DNA from: Kaistella solincola
Lineage (GTDB): Bacteria; Bacteroidota; Bacteroidia; Flavobacteriales; Weeksellaceae
Assembly: GCF_000812875.1 (NCBI RefSeq)
Contig: NZ_JSYK01000002.1
Coordinates: 124,001-188,000 of the forward strand
DNA: 64,000 bases
Direction: 5' to 3'
Under the pieces are notes generated by a model. The model searched no databases, was not told the origin of the DNA, and saw only the letters and a program-made list of their open reading frames with translations. Of the stretch, positions 8,466 through 17,290 are shown piece after piece (positions within the stretch are counted from its first letter, which is position 1; the number at the start of each line of letters is the position of its first letter). Both the position numbers and the translations under genes were made by a program.

Positions 8466-9332
8466 TTAATAGCCAAAAACTTCGTTCATAGAGAAGGTTT
8501 CGTCTAAACGGATGCCTTTTTCAGTCATTTTAAGGCTGGCGAGTTCGTTGTGAGCGTCGTGCTCGAAAAATAAAAGGTATTCGTTATCCACGCATTGCTT
8601 CAAAAACTTTGCCTTTTCTTCCATGGTCAAAAGCGGCCGCGTGTCATATCCCATCACATAAACCTGCGGAATATGTCCCACGGTCGGAATTAAATCTGCC
8701 GCGAAAACCACCGTTTTTTCTTGATATTGAATGACCGGCAGCATTTGTTTTTCGGTATGACCGTCGACGAAAATCACATTCATTTTTAAATCCGGTGCAA
8801 AACCGTAATTTCCGGTTTGTGGTGTCGGTAAAAACTGAAGCTGACCGCTTTCCTGCATCGGTAAAATATTTTCTTTAAGGAAACTTGCCTTTTCACGCGG
8901 ATTCGGTTCTGTTGCCCATTTCCAGTGTTCTTCGTTCGTCCAGAAATTGGCATTTTTAAAAGCCGGACGATAGCCAGTTTTCTCATCATTCCACTCTATC
9001 GCGCCGCCGCAATGGTCGAAATGTAGGTGCGTAAGGAAAACATCGGTAATATCTTCTCTTACAAAACCATATTTCTTCAGGTTTTTATCCAAATTATCAT
9101 CGCCCCAAAGCGAGTAATGACCAAAGAATTTTTCGTCCTGTTTATTACCCAAGCCACAATCGATGAGGATGAGTTTTTTACCGTCTTCCACCAAAAGTGA
9201 GCGGGTACCGAGCTCAATTAAATTATTTTCGTCCGCCGGATTTGTACGCTGCCAAAGGCTTTTCGGAACCACGCCAAACATAGCTCCTCCGTCTAATTTA
9301 AATTTTCCGCACTGGATTGGATAGAGTTTCAT
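8466..9332 (-). CDS. MBL-fold metallo-hydrolase
   Basis: A 288-residue metallo-beta-lactamase-fold hydrolase. The HxHxDH motif is seen in LTHLHFDHCGG, with further metal ligands likely in VDGHTE, in FAADLIPT and in FEHDAH near the C-terminus. It has no signal peptide and so is presumably cytoplasmic. Length and layout resemble AttM/AiiA-like lactonases and related hydrolases, but many substrates occur in this group and I do not assign one. It is the first gene of a probable two-gene unit with coaE. Confidence 0.88.
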   Translation of the reverse strand: MKLYPIQCGKFKLDGGAMFGVVPKSLWQRTNPADENNLIELGTRSLLVEDGKKLILIDCGLGNKQDEKFFGHYSLWGDDNLDKNLKKYGFVREDITDVFLTHLHFDHCGGAIEWNDEKTGYRPAFKNANFWTNEEHWKWATEPNPREKASFLKENILPMQESGQLQFLPTPQTGNYGFAPDLKMNVIFVDGHTEKQMLPVIQYQEKTVVFAADLIPTVGHIPQVYVMGYDTRPLLTMEEKAKFLKQCVDNEYLLFFEHDAHNELASLKMTEKGIRLDETFSMNEVFGY

Positions 9333-9410
9333 AAAACAATAGGTTTATTTTTATCTGTTTTTGAGACAAATTTCAATTCATACAAAATAACAATTTTATC
9401 TTTGAATGGG

Positions 9411-10433
9411 CTAAAACAGTTCATCCGGCCTACGCGGTACAGCAATCTGCAGATGTTTATAAGCTTTTTCAGTGACTTCGCGGCCGCGGGGCGTTCTGAT
9501 GATGAATCCTTCCTGAATTAAAAATGGTTCATAAACCTCTTCCAATGTTTCCGGATTTTCCCCAATGGAAGTTGCTAAAGCAGAAATTCCTACCGGTTTG
9601 CCACGGAAATTTTCAATCATCACGCGCATAATCCGGTTGTCCATATCATCAAGACCGAATTCATCAACATTTAAGGAGTTTAAAGCAAATTTTGTAATCT
9701 CAATGTCAATTTCTCCGTTACCTTTTATTTCAGCAAAATCACGCACGCGTCGCAAAAGTGCATTTGCAATTCTCGGTGTTCCGCGACTTCTGCGCGCAAT
9801 TTCCAACGCGGCGTCTTCGTAAATTTTTACATCTAAAACCCGCGCGCTGCGCTGGATAATCATCGACAAAAGTTCGATGGTATAATATTCTAGGCGCGAC
9901 TGGATTCCAAATCTGGCGAGCATGGGTTTTGTCAGCATTCCGCTTCTCGTTGTGGCTCCCACCAATGTAAACGGATTTAAACCGATCTGCACACTGCGCG
10001 CGTTTGGGCCGCTTTCCAACATAATATCGATTTTGTAATCTTCCATTGCGGAATACAGATATTCTTCTACAATAGGAGAAAGCCGATGAATTTCATCAAT
10101 AAAAAGCACATCATTTTCCTCCAGATTCGTTAGCAAACCTGCCAAACTTCCGGGCTTGTCCAAAACCGGCCCCGAAGTTATTTTGCAACCAACGCCCAAT
10201 TCATTCGCAATAATATGTGCTAAAGTGGTTTTTCCCAAACCCGGCGGACCGTGCAACAGTACGTGATCCAGGGCGCCGCCACGGTTTTTTGCCGCAGCAA
10301 CAAATACTTCCAAATTATCCAAAGTTTTGCGCTGACCCGCAAAATCCTGAAAGCTCTGCGGGCGGATTTTTTCCTCTAACATCAACTCATCCGCGGAGAA
10401 ATTCTCCTGATCCGGATGCAAAAAATCGGGCAT
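9411..10433 (-). CDS. ruvB: Holliday junction branch migration ATPase RuvB
   Basis: The AAA+ motor that drives Holliday junction branch migration with RuvA and hands over to RuvC. The 340-residue protein shows Walker [12 protein letters not shown], Walker [12 protein letters not shown] and the sensor-1 region [18 protein letters not shown]. The C-terminal winged helix contains [13 protein letters not shown]. ruvC is in the same window (29571-30125) but not linked, and ruvA is not seen. It is divergently arranged with the MFS gene. Confidence 0.97.
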   Translation of the reverse strand: MPDFLHPDQENFSADELMLEEKIRPQSFQDFAGQRKTLDNLEVFVAAAKNRGGALDHVLLHGPPGLGKTTLAHIIANELGVGCKITSGPVLDKPGSLAGLLTNLEENDVLFIDEIHRLSPIVEEYLYSAMEDYKIDIMLESGPNARSVQIGLNPFTLVGATTRSGMLTKPMLARFGIQSRLEYYTIELLSMIIQRSARVLDVKIYEDAALEIARRSRGTPRIANALLRRVRDFAEIKGNGEIDIEITKFALNSLNVDEFGLDDMDNRIMRVMIENFRGKPVGISALATSIGENPETLEEVYEPFLIQEGFIIRTPRGREVTEKAYKHLQIAVPRRPDELF

Positions 10434-10449
10434 TTTTATAAAATTTATC

Positions 10450-10457
10450 CAAAGATA
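10450..10457 (-). promoter_or_regulatory. Putative -7 box of ruvB
   Basis: Minus-strand TATCTTTG (plus CAAAGATA) lies 16 bases upstream of the ruvB ATG and fits TAnnTTTG. Confidence 0.5.
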
Positions 10458-10579
10458 TAAAATTTTAAAAGGGAATTTTTTCCATCTTTTTTAAATTCAA
10501 AGATTTCCTGAGATATTTTTTCGGCCTTAAAACGGCATTTTTTTCAAAAAAATCAAAAAAGTTTCGCTTTCTAAATTCG

Positions 10580-10587
10580 TAATTTTG
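10580..10587 (+). promoter_or_regulatory. Putative -7 box of the MFS gene
   Basis: TAATTTTG ends 5 bases before the ATG at 10593, predicting a leaderless or nearly leaderless message. Confidence 0.45.
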
Positions 10588-10592
10588 CGCCA

Positions 10593-11738
10593 ATGATTTC
10601 AACACCACAAAAGCAAAGAGTTGCTTTATCAGCTTATTTCCTGTTATCGGGAATGTGTTTTTCGACCTGGGCGTCGCGAATTCCCACCATCAAAGATCAA
10701 TTTAACCTCAGCGAAAGCGATTTGGGAAACCTGCTGATGATCATGCCAGCAAGCGCAATTATCGGCATTCCACTTTCGGGTTGGCTTGTCGCAAAATATG
10801 ACAGCCAAATTCCATTACAGTTCGCGAGCATACTTTTTCTGCTTTCTCTATTTTCAATCGGTTGGGGAATTTCGCTGTTTGCGCTGGTCGTTTCTTTGGT
10901 TTTATTTTCAATAGCTCTGCGCGTTATCAATGTGGCGATAAACACGCAGTCGCTTTCAATTCAGGAAAAATTTGAAAAAAAAATCATGGGGAAATTCCAC
11001 GGCGTCTGGAGTATCGGCGGAATTTTAGGTGTGCTATTTTCCACGCTGATGATCAAATTTGAAGTTTCCATTTTTTGGCACTTTTTAGCGGTAATTTCTC
11101 TCGGATTGCTTATTGTCATTAGCATGTATCCTTTTCTGATTAAAAATGACAAAGCAAAAACCAGCAATCCGTTCCGGTTCCAGAAACCCAGCAAATATAT
11201 TTCACTATTAGGATTCATGGTTTTTTTCGCGGCGATCTGCGAAGGCGGAATGTACGACTGGAACGGCGTTTACCTGCAGGAAATCGTCCATCAGGAAGTT
11301 TTCACCTATGGCTATTTGCTTTTCATGGTTTGTATGACGATTTCGCGGCTCACCATCGATAATCTGATGGGAAGATTTGGTATGCAAAAACTCTACATCA
11401 CCAGCTCGGTTTTAATTACAGGCGGCGTACTTCTCGCCACCATTTTTCCTTATTTGTTGCCCGTTTTAATTGGGTTTTGCATGGTAGGTTTTGGCGTTTC
11501 GGGGCTTTATCCGATGACTTTTATTTTGGCCGGAAAAGCAAAAAAATATTCGGTGCCAATTGTAATTTCAATTATCAGCACCTATTCTACCGTCGGGATG
11601 TTTTTGGGACCGCCGATTATTGGTTATCTTGCAAGTGCTTTCGGACTTCAAAGAGCCTTTATCGCCTTTATTGTCGCCGGCGTAATGTTTATTCCGCTTT
11701 CGAAAATGGTCTTTCACCATTTAAAAAAGACAGCATAA
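10593..11738 (+). CDS. Major facilitator superfamily transporter
   Basis: A 381-residue polytopic inner-membrane protein with about 12 hydrophobic segments. The N-terminal half (FLLSGMCFSTWASRIPTIKD) and the YDWNGVYLQE segment before TM8 resemble the YbjJ-like branch of MFS carriers. The substrate is unknown. It sits 64 bases before hutI on the same strand, so a role in histidine or imidazole-compound uptake is conceivable but unproven. No terminator is seen between them. Confidence 0.85.
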   Translation: MISTPQKQRVALSAYFLLSGMCFSTWASRIPTIKDQFNLSESDLGNLLMIMPASAIIGIPLSGWLVAKYDSQIPLQFASILFLLSLFSIGWGISLFALVVSLVLFSIALRVINVAINTQSLSIQEKFEKKIMGKFHGVWSIGGILGVLFSTLMIKFEVSIFWHFLAVISLGLLIVISMYPFLIKNDKAKTSNPFRFQKPSKYISLLGFMVFFAAICEGGMYDWNGVYLQEIVHQEVFTYGYLLFMVCMTISRLTIDNLMGRFGMQKLYITSSVLITGGVLLATIFPYLLPVLIGFCMVGFGVSGLYPMTFILAGKAKKYSVPIVISIISTYSTVGMFLGPPIIGYLASAFGLQRAFIAFIVAGVMFIPLSKMVFHHLKKTA

Positions 11739-11802
11739 ATATTTAGAATTAAATTTTTTCCGCTCTAAAACGCCTTTTTTTTTGAAATTTTAAACTGCAT
11801 TT

Positions 11803-13026
11803 ATGAAATTGATCGGTCCTTTTAAACAAATTGTAACGCTTGCAAACCTGCCGCTTCGCGGAAAACTTTCTGATGAGCAGCTGGAAATTATTCCTGATGG
11901 CGGAATTTTGGTTAAAGACGGAACGATTTTAAAAACCGGAAATTTCTCCGCTTTAAAGGCCGAATTTTCTGAAATTGAAATTGAGGAAATTAAAGGCGAA
12001 CAGGTCTGTTTGCCAGCGTTTACAGATTCTCACACGCATATTTGCTTCGGTGGAAACCGTGCGAACGATTTTGCTTTGCGAAATGCCGGAAAAACTTATC
12101 TCGAAATTGCGGAAAGCGGCGGCGGAATCTGGAGTTCGGTTTTACATACCAGAAAAGCGACCGAAGACGAGCTTTTGCAAACAGTTTTAGAAAGAATAAA
12201 TTTTTTAATCGCGCTCGGAATTACAACAATTGAAATAAAATCCGGTTATGGTTTGGATGTTGAAAATGAGCTGAAAATGCTGCGCGTCATCAAAAAAGCG
12301 CAGAGTTTTACGAAAGCGACTTTAGTTCCGACCTGTCTTTCCGCACATTTAAAACCAAAAGATTTTACCGGAAGTTCTGAAGAATATTTAGAATATATTA
12401 TTGATGAAATTTTGCCCAAGATAAAAGCAGAAAATCTTGCCAAAAGAGTCGATATTTTTATAGAAAAATCAGCTTTTTTACCCGAAGAAAGCCGGAATTT
12501 TTTGCTAAAAGCTAAAGAAATTGGTTTCGAAATAACGGTTCACGCGGATCAATTCACTTCCGGAAGTTCGCGAATCGCGGTGGAAGTCGGCGCGAAATCT
12601 GCCGACCATTTGGAAGCTACGATTGATGAAGATATTGAGTTTTTAGCAAAATCAAACACTGTAGCCACCGCGCTGCCAGGTGCAAGTTTGGGTTTAGGCG
12701 AGAAATTTACGCCCGCCCGGAAAATTCTGGATGCCGGTGGAATTCTTGCCATCGCTTCCGACTGGAATCCGGGTTCTGCGCCAATGGGAAATCTGATTAC
12801 ACAAGCATCGATTTTAGCGACTTTCGAAAAATTATCGACGGCAGAAGTTTTAGCCGGAATAACTTTTCGCTCAGCTTTTGCTTTAAATCTCGAAGACCGC
12901 GGAATTTTGGAAAACGGAAAAAAAGCCGATTTTATCACCTTTAAAACAGATAATTTTCAGAATATCCTTTACCATCAGGGAAGTTTGAAAGCCGAACATA
13001 TTTTCATAGACGGAGAAAAAGTTTAA
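11803..13026 (+). CDS. hutI: Imidazolonepropionase
   Basis: Histidine degradation enzyme that hydrolyses 4-imidazolone-5-propionate to N-formimino-glutamate. The 407-residue amidohydrolase has metal-binding DSHTHICFGG, the KSGYGLDVENELKML segment, VHADQF, SADHLEA and DWNPGSAP, all as expected. Other hut genes (hutH, hutU, hutG) are not in the window. It is followed after 37 bases by paaB on the same strand, so it may be transcribed into the phenylacetate cluster. Confidence 0.95.
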   Translation: MKLIGPFKQIVTLANLPLRGKLSDEQLEIIPDGGILVKDGTILKTGNFSALKAEFSEIEIEEIKGEQVCLPAFTDSHTHICFGGNRANDFALRNAGKTYLEIAESGGGIWSSVLHTRKATEDELLQTVLERINFLIALGITTIEIKSGYGLDVENELKMLRVIKKAQSFTKATLVPTCLSAHLKPKDFTGSSEEYLEYIIDEILPKIKAENLAKRVDIFIEKSAFLPEESRNFLLKAKEIGFEITVHADQFTSGSSRIAVEVGAKSADHLEATIDEDIEFLAKSNTVATALPGASLGLGEKFTPARKILDAGGILAIASDWNPGSAPMGNLITQASILATFEKLSTAEVLAGITFRSAFALNLEDRGILENGKKADFITFKTDNFQNILYHQGSLKAEHIFIDGEKV

Positions 13027-13063
13027 AAAAATCTTTATCTTTAAAACCATAAATTTTTGATTA

Positions 13064-13345
13064 ATGAGCAACTTAGATATGTGGGAAGTTTTCATCCAGA
13101 CAAAACCCGGACTTTCCCATAAACACGCAGGAATCGTGCAGGCAGCAACAGCAGAAATGGCGCTGCAAGCCGCACGCGACGTGTACACCCGCAGAATGGA
13201 AGGAACTTCAATTTGGGTGGTTCCGAGCAAATATTTGGTGACTTCGGAAGGTGTGGATAAAGAAGCGTTTTTCGATCCGGCAGACGATAAACTCTATCGC
13301 CACCCAACTTTCTACGAAATCCCGAATGATGTGAAAAACATGTAA
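13064..13345 (+). CDS. paaB: 1,2-phenylacetyl-CoA epoxidase, subunit B
   Basis: Small 93-residue subunit of the PaaABC(D)E multicomponent oxygenase that epoxidises phenylacetyl-CoA. It has the usual N-terminus (MWEVFIQTKPGLSHKHAG) and the ARDVYTRR and WVVPS segments. It structurally bridges PaaA and PaaC. paaA, normally directly upstream, is not here; hutI occupies that place. The next gap (13346-13416) holds a word-like repeat. Confidence 0.93.
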   Translation: MSNLDMWEVFIQTKPGLSHKHAGIVQAATAEMALQAARDVYTRRMEGTSIWVVPSKYLVTSEGVDKEAFFDPADDKLYRHPTFYEIPNDVKNM

Positions 13346-13349
13346 AACC

Positions 13350-13412
13350 GCGATATGCAATAGGCAATAAGCACTACGCTTATAGCTTAAAGCTTATAGC
13401 CTAAAGCTTCAA
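13350..13412. repeat. Word-like AGCTTATAGC repeat between paaB and paaC
   Basis: Degenerate 8-10 base words (GCAATAGGCAATAAGC, then GCTTATAGCTTAAAGC, then TTATAGCCTAAAGC) fill the gap. A relative with the same vocabulary lies at 38670-38767. Confidence 0.7.
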
Positions 13413-13416
13413 ATAA

Positions 13417-14166
13417 ATGAATCCACTTTTTAATTATACTTTAAAATTAGCTGATGATACTTTGATTTTTGGTCAAAGGCTGGGCGAACTTTGTGGTCAG
13501 GGACCGTATCTGGAAGAAGATATTGCGCTGACGAACATCGCGCTGGACTATCTGGGCCAAAGCAATAATTTCTATAAATACGCGGCGCAAATTCAGGGTG
13601 AAGGAAAATCGGAAGATGATCTGGCTTTTCTTCGTTTGGAAAAAGAATATCTGAACTGCCAGCTTTCGGAACTTCCGAACGGCGATTACGCAAATACGCT
13701 GCTAAAAGTGTATTTTTTTGCGGTTTACCAAAAAATTCTTTACACAGAATTAATGAAAAGCAGCGATGAACAACTCGCCGCAATCGCTGAAAAATCGCTG
13801 AAAGAAGTAAAATATCACTATACGCACACTTCAACATGGATAAAAATGTTCGCGGGCGGAACGGAGGAAAGTAAAACCCGACTGCGAAATGCGGTTGAAA
13901 ATTTATGGGAATACACCGGCGGAATGTTCGCGGAAACGCCGGGTGAAGAAGATTTAGCAAAATTGGACATCGTGCCGAATTCAAAAAATCTGCTCGAAAA
14001 GTGGTCAAAAAATATTTCTGAAGATTTCCAGACTTTTGGTTTACAAATTCCGGAAAGTGATTTTATGCAAAAAGGTTCCAGAACCGGTTATCACACGGAA
14101 TATTTCGGATTTATTTTGTGCGAACTGCAGTATATGCAAAGAACGTATCCGAACTGCGCGTGGTAA
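13417..14166 (+). CDS. paaC: 1,2-phenylacetyl-CoA epoxidase, subunit C
   Basis: The 249-residue helical, ferritin-like, catalytically inactive partner of PaaA in the epoxidase. It has the family segments DDTLIFGQRLGELCGQGP, DIALTNIALDYLGQ and EVKYHYTHTSTWIKMF. The catalytic subunit PaaA must come from elsewhere in the genome. It is separated from paaD by a 123-base repeat-filled gap. Confidence 0.94.
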   Translation: MNPLFNYTLKLADDTLIFGQRLGELCGQGPYLEEDIALTNIALDYLGQSNNFYKYAAQIQGEGKSEDDLAFLRLEKEYLNCQLSELPNGDYANTLLKVYFFAVYQKILYTELMKSSDEQLAAIAEKSLKEVKYHYTHTSTWIKMFAGGTEESKTRLRNAVENLWEYTGGMFAETPGEEDLAKLDIVPNSKNLLEKWSKNISEDFQTFGLQIPESDFMQKGSRTGYHTEYFGFILCELQYMQRTYPNCAW

Positions 14167-14169
14167 ATC

Positions 14170-14281
14170 CAATTTGAAAATTTGGTAATGTGCTGATTTC
14201 AGAATTAAAAAATTTCTCCATCATCAAATTACCAAATCGACACATTTTCAAATTACCAAATTGACACATTCTCAAATTCAT
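14170..14281. repeat. Inverted word-repeat CAAATTACC... between paaC and paaD
   Basis: The right arm (14225-14280) is built of the words CAAATTACCAAATYGACACATT and CTCAAATT, repeated about three times. The left arm (14171-14194) is a reverse-complement version (AATTTGAAAATTTGGTAATG). The same words recur at 14755-14895 and 17245-17290. Confidence 0.75.
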
Positions 14282-14289
14282 AGTTTATT

Positions 14290-14754
14290 TTGAACCGACT
14301 TTTTGAACTTCTTTCCCAAATTCCTGATCCCGAAATTCCCGTCATCAATATTGTTGAATTAGGAATTGTGCGGGAAGCTGAAATGATTTCTGAAAACGAA
14401 GCCGAAATTATAATTACACCGACTTATTCGGCGTGTCCGGCGATGTTTAATATCGAAGAGGACATCATTAAACTTTTTAAAGAAAGCGGAATTTTAGCCA
14501 AAATAACTACCAAAATTTCTCCGGTCTGGACGACAGACTGGATTACCGATGAAGCACGCGAAAAACTCCGCGCGTACGGAATTACACCACCGGAAAAAGG
14601 AAATCACGAAGATCATCTGAACATTCCGAAAAAATGTCCGCGCTGCGGTTCGGAAAATACGAAGCAAATCAGCCGCTTCGGTTCTACACTTTGCAAAGCC
14701 AGCTATCAGTGCAACGATTGCCTGGAACCTTTCGATTATTTTAAATGTCACTGA
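14290..14754 (+). CDS. paaD: Phenylacetate-CoA epoxidase assembly protein PaaD
   Basis: A 154-residue protein with an N-terminal MIP18/DUF59 domain (LLSQIPDPEIPVINIVELG; the TYSACPAM motif) and a C-terminal zinc ribbon (CPRCGS ... CNDCLEPFDYFKC). The zinc ribbon and context distinguish PaaD (PaaJ) from SufT-type DUF59 proteins. It is thought to help assemble the metal centres of the epoxidase. The only start that gives the usual N-terminus is TTG at 14290, directly after repeat-derived sequence, which may weaken its translation. Confidence 0.9.
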   Translation: MNRLFELLSQIPDPEIPVINIVELGIVREAEMISENEAEIIITPTYSACPAMFNIEEDIIKLFKESGILAKITTKISPVWTTDWITDEAREKLRAYGITPPEKGNHEDHLNIPKKCPRCGSENTKQISRFGSTLCKASYQCNDCLEPFDYFKCH

Positions 14755-14756
14755 CG

Positions 14757-14895
14757 ATGTGGTGATGTGCTAAATTGATGTTTAAAAAGACAGTATTCAA
14801 AGCATTATTTTAAATGTAATTAAACCATTATCTTTGTTAAAATCCGATTAATATTGGAAAAATAAACACATTACCACATTAGCAAATCAACACCT
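14757..14895. repeat. Inverted word-repeat between paaD and paaG
   Basis: The left arm (14757-14782, GATGTGGTGATGTGCTAAAT) is approximately the reverse complement of the right arm (14866-14893, ACACATTACCACATTAGCAA). About 80 bases of AT-rich sequence lie between. It uses the same words as 14170-14281. Confidence 0.7.
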
Positions 14896-14901
14896 CAAAA
14901 T

Positions 14902-15699
14902 ATGTACAACCAACTCGAAATAGAATCTCACCTCGACGGGAAACTGCAGATCGCGTATCTGAATGACGAAAAAACTTATAACAGTTTAAATAAAACTTTG
15001 CTCGCAGAGCTCCGAAAATTTGTTCACGACGGCAGCCGCGATGAAAATGTGCGCTGTCTGGCGATTTCTGGACGTGGAAAAGCCTTCTGTTCCGGTCAGA
15101 ATTTAAAAGACGCCATGTCATTAGGCGATGCTGACGAAGAAAGAGTCATTCAGCGCATGGTTATTGATTTTTATAATCCGTTGGTTAAAGAAATTGCAAA
15201 CGCCAGAAAACCTGTAATTTCTTTGGTAAATGGTCCCGCAGTGGGAGCCGGGGCAATGTTGGCTTTGATTTGTGATTTCACTTTAGCCACAGTATCGTCG
15301 TATTTTTCTCAGGCTTTTGTAAACATCGGATTAATTCCGGACACCGGTGGAACGTATTGGCTGCCGAAACTTTTGGGAAGACAGCAGGCCAATTATCTGG
15401 CTTTTACGGGCAAAAAATTATCGGCTAAAGAGGCAAAAAATCTCGGTTTAATCGCCGATGTTTTTGAAGATGAAAACTTCCTTGAAAATTCAATGGCAAT
15501 TCTGGAACAAATTTCAAATTCACCAACAAAAGCCATTTCATTAACAAAAAAAGCCTTTAACGAATCTTACGACAACACGCTGACTCAGCAACTTGACATT
15601 GAAGGAATTTTGCAGCAGGAAGCCGCAGAATCCGCAGATTTTATGGAAGGCGTGAGCGCATTTTTAGAAAAAAGAAAACCGGAATATAAGGGAAAATAG
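14902..15699 (+). CDS. paaG: Enoyl-CoA hydratase/isomerase (phenylacetate pathway)
   Basis: A 265-residue crotonase-fold enzyme. The oxyanion-hole segment is SGRGKAFCSGQNLKD, with a second one in NGPAVGAGAMLALICD and the catalytic acid in PDTGGTYWLPKLLG. Context (paaBCD upstream, paaH and paaI downstream) points to PaaG, the ring-1,2-epoxyphenylacetyl-CoA isomerase, or to PaaF hydratase. Only one crotonase gene is present here, so the PaaG label is the more likely but not certain. Confidence 0.82.
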   Translation: MYNQLEIESHLDGKLQIAYLNDEKTYNSLNKTLLAELRKFVHDGSRDENVRCLAISGRGKAFCSGQNLKDAMSLGDADEERVIQRMVIDFYNPLVKEIANARKPVISLVNGPAVGAGAMLALICDFTLATVSSYFSQAFVNIGLIPDTGGTYWLPKLLGRQQANYLAFTGKKLSAKEAKNLGLIADVFEDENFLENSMAILEQISNSPTKAISLTKKAFNESYDNTLTQQLDIEGILQQEAAESADFMEGVSAFLEKRKPEYKGK

Positions 15700-15774
15700 A
15701 CAAAAGATGCAAGAACCAAGAACCAAGAAGCGCGAGAAATCTCAAATCTCAAATCTCGAATCTCAAATCTCCAA
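15700..15774. repeat. AAGAACC / TCTCAAA word repeat running into paaH
   Basis: The words AAGAACC (twice), then TCTCAAA/TCTCGAA (four times) span the paaG-paaH junction and the first 22 codons of paaH. A second, shorter copy of the first word type (GCAAGGACCAAGAGCCAAGA) lies inside paaH at 16626-16645. Confidence 0.75.
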
Positions 15775-16951
15775 AGTAGGAATCATCGGTTCGGGGACCA
15801 TGGGAATTGGCATTGCGCAGGTTGCGGCGACTTCCGGATGCCAAGTTTTTTTGTATGACGCCAACATTGCCCAAACCGAAAAATCTTTAGAAAACTTGCA
15901 AAAAGTTTTAGCCAGATTAGTTGAGAAACAAAAAATTACGCCAGAAAGCAGCGAAAATATTTTCAGGAAAATAAAACCTTGCACGGAACTTTCGGATTTT
16001 AAAAATTGCGATTTGGTCATTGAAGCGATTATTGAAAATAAAGAAATCAAGACCAAAGTTTTCCAGCAACTGGAAGAAATTGTGTCTGAAAAATGTATTA
16101 TTTCGAGCAATACGTCATCAATTTCAATTACATCACTTTCTTCAGAATTAAAAAATCCGGCCCGTTTTATCGGAATTCATTTTTTTAATCCAGCGCCGCT
16201 GATGCCTTTGGTAGAAGTTATTCCCGGACTTTTAACCGAAGAAAATTTGGCGCAGGAAATTTATGTTTTGATGGAAAGTTGGGGTAAAATTCTTGTCATT
16301 GCGAAAGATGTTCCGGGTTTTATTGTCAACCGCATTGCGCGTCCGTTTTACGGCGAAGCTTTACGGATTGTTGAAGAAAATATCGCCACCGTGGAGCAGG
16401 TTGATGAAGCCATGCGAAGTTTGGGAAATTTCAAAATGGGACCTTTTGAACTCATGGATTTAATCGGAATTGACATCAATTTTTCAGTTACCAAAACAGT
16501 TTATGCCGATTATTTCTTCGATCCGAAATATAAACCGAGTTTGCTTCAACAAAGAATGGCAGAAGCGAAATTGCTGGGTAGAAAAACCGGAAAAGGATTT
16601 TATGATTATTCGGAAAAGACGCACGATGCAAGGACCAAGAGCCAAGAAATAAAAGATGTTGAGCAAAATTCAGAAAAAACTGTCGAATTGCACCGAAAAA
16701 TTTTCATGCGAATTATTTCCATGCTGGTGAATGAAGCGGTGGAAGCCAAAAGACTCGGCATTGCAAATGATGAAGATCTTGAACTCGCCATGCAAAAAGG
16801 CGTAAATTACCCGAAAGGGTTGCTCGCGTGGGGAAAAGAAATTGGTTACCAGAAAATCTCGGAAACCTTGCAAAATCTTTACAGCGAATATCAGGAAGAA
16901 AGGTACAGACAAAGTCCGCTTCTTAAAAAGATGTCATTAAAATTCTACTAA
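15707..16951 (+). CDS. paaH: 3-hydroxyacyl-CoA dehydrogenase with repeat-derived N-terminus
   Basis: Oxidises 3-hydroxyadipyl-CoA with NAD+ in phenylacetate degradation. The Rossmann motif KVGIIGSGTMGIGIAQ, the catalytic-domain segments SNTSSISITSL and GIHFFNPAPLMPLVEV, the KDVPGFIVNRI hinge and two C-terminal dimer domains are seen. The 414 residues are longer than usual. The ~22 residues before the Rossmann strand are encoded by the repeat at 15700-15774, and residues ~303-320 (KTHDARTKSQEIK) by a related insertion between the two C-terminal domains. No better start codon exists downstream before the Rossmann motif. Both insertions keep the frame and fall outside the catalytic core. Confidence 0.9.
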   Translation: MQEPRTKKREKSQISNLESQISKVGIIGSGTMGIGIAQVAATSGCQVFLYDANIAQTEKSLENLQKVLARLVEKQKITPESSENIFRKIKPCTELSDFKNCDLVIEAIIENKEIKTKVFQQLEEIVSEKCIISSNTSSISITSLSSELKNPARFIGIHFFNPAPLMPLVEVIPGLLTEENLAQEIYVLMESWGKILVIAKDVPGFIVNRIARPFYGEALRIVEENIATVEQVDEAMRSLGNFKMGPFELMDLIGIDINFSVTKTVYADYFFDPKYKPSLLQQRMAEAKLLGRKTGKGFYDYSEKTHDARTKSQEIKDVEQNSEKTVELHRKIFMRIISMLVNEAVEAKRLGIANDEDLELAMQKGVNYPKGLLAWGKEIGYQKISETLQNLYSEYQEERYRQSPLLKKMSLKFY

Positions 16952-16963
16952 AAGCTTAAAAAT

Positions 16964-17212
16964 ATGACTAAAAGAAAAATAGCTGGAGCATTCTGTGGCT
17001 CGATCGTATTCTCAGCTCTTTTAATTTTATTGAATTGGCAGATTGATCCCGAAAAATTCGAAATCGGCAACTACTGGTTTAAACCCATTTCACAAGGAAT
17101 CATTATGTTTTTTGTTTTATTGTTACCTACGGCTATCCAGAATATAACCTGGAAAGAATTTTACCAAAATTTCTCAAAGTTCATTAAAAGTAGTCCGAGT
17201 AAAAACGTATAA
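16964..17212 (+). CDS. Small two-helix membrane protein, unknown
   Basis: 82 residues with two hydrophobic segments (about 8-24 and 46-62), a short loop between them and a basic C-terminal tail ending SSPSKNV. It starts 12 bases after paaH. I do not recognise a family. It may simply be an inserted accessory gene in the paa cluster, since it interrupts paaH-paaI. Confidence 0.6.
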   Translation: MTKRKIAGAFCGSIVFSALLILLNWQIDPEKFEIGNYWFKPISQGIIMFFVLLLPTAIQNITWKEFYQNFSKFIKSSPSKNV

Positions 17213-17244
17213 AAAATATGCTGCTTTAAGCCCATTTTTTTCAA

Positions 17245-17290
17245 AGATTCAAATTAGCAGATTTTCACATTCCCAAATTATCAAAATACC
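17245..17290. repeat. CAAATTA word repeat upstream of paaI
   Basis: Words TCAAATTAGCAGATTTTCAC and CCCAAATTATCAAAATACCC immediately before the paaI start. It shares vocabulary with the gaps at 14170-14281 and 14757-14895. Confidence 0.6.

Noticed and set aside
14290-14754. DUF59 protein as SufT (Fe-S maturation)
   Set aside because: The C-terminal zinc ribbon and paa neighbours fit PaaD.
13350-15774. CRISPR-like periodicity in the word repeats
   Set aside because: Words vary in length and sequence, there is no constant repeat with unique spacers of fixed size, and no cas genes are near.
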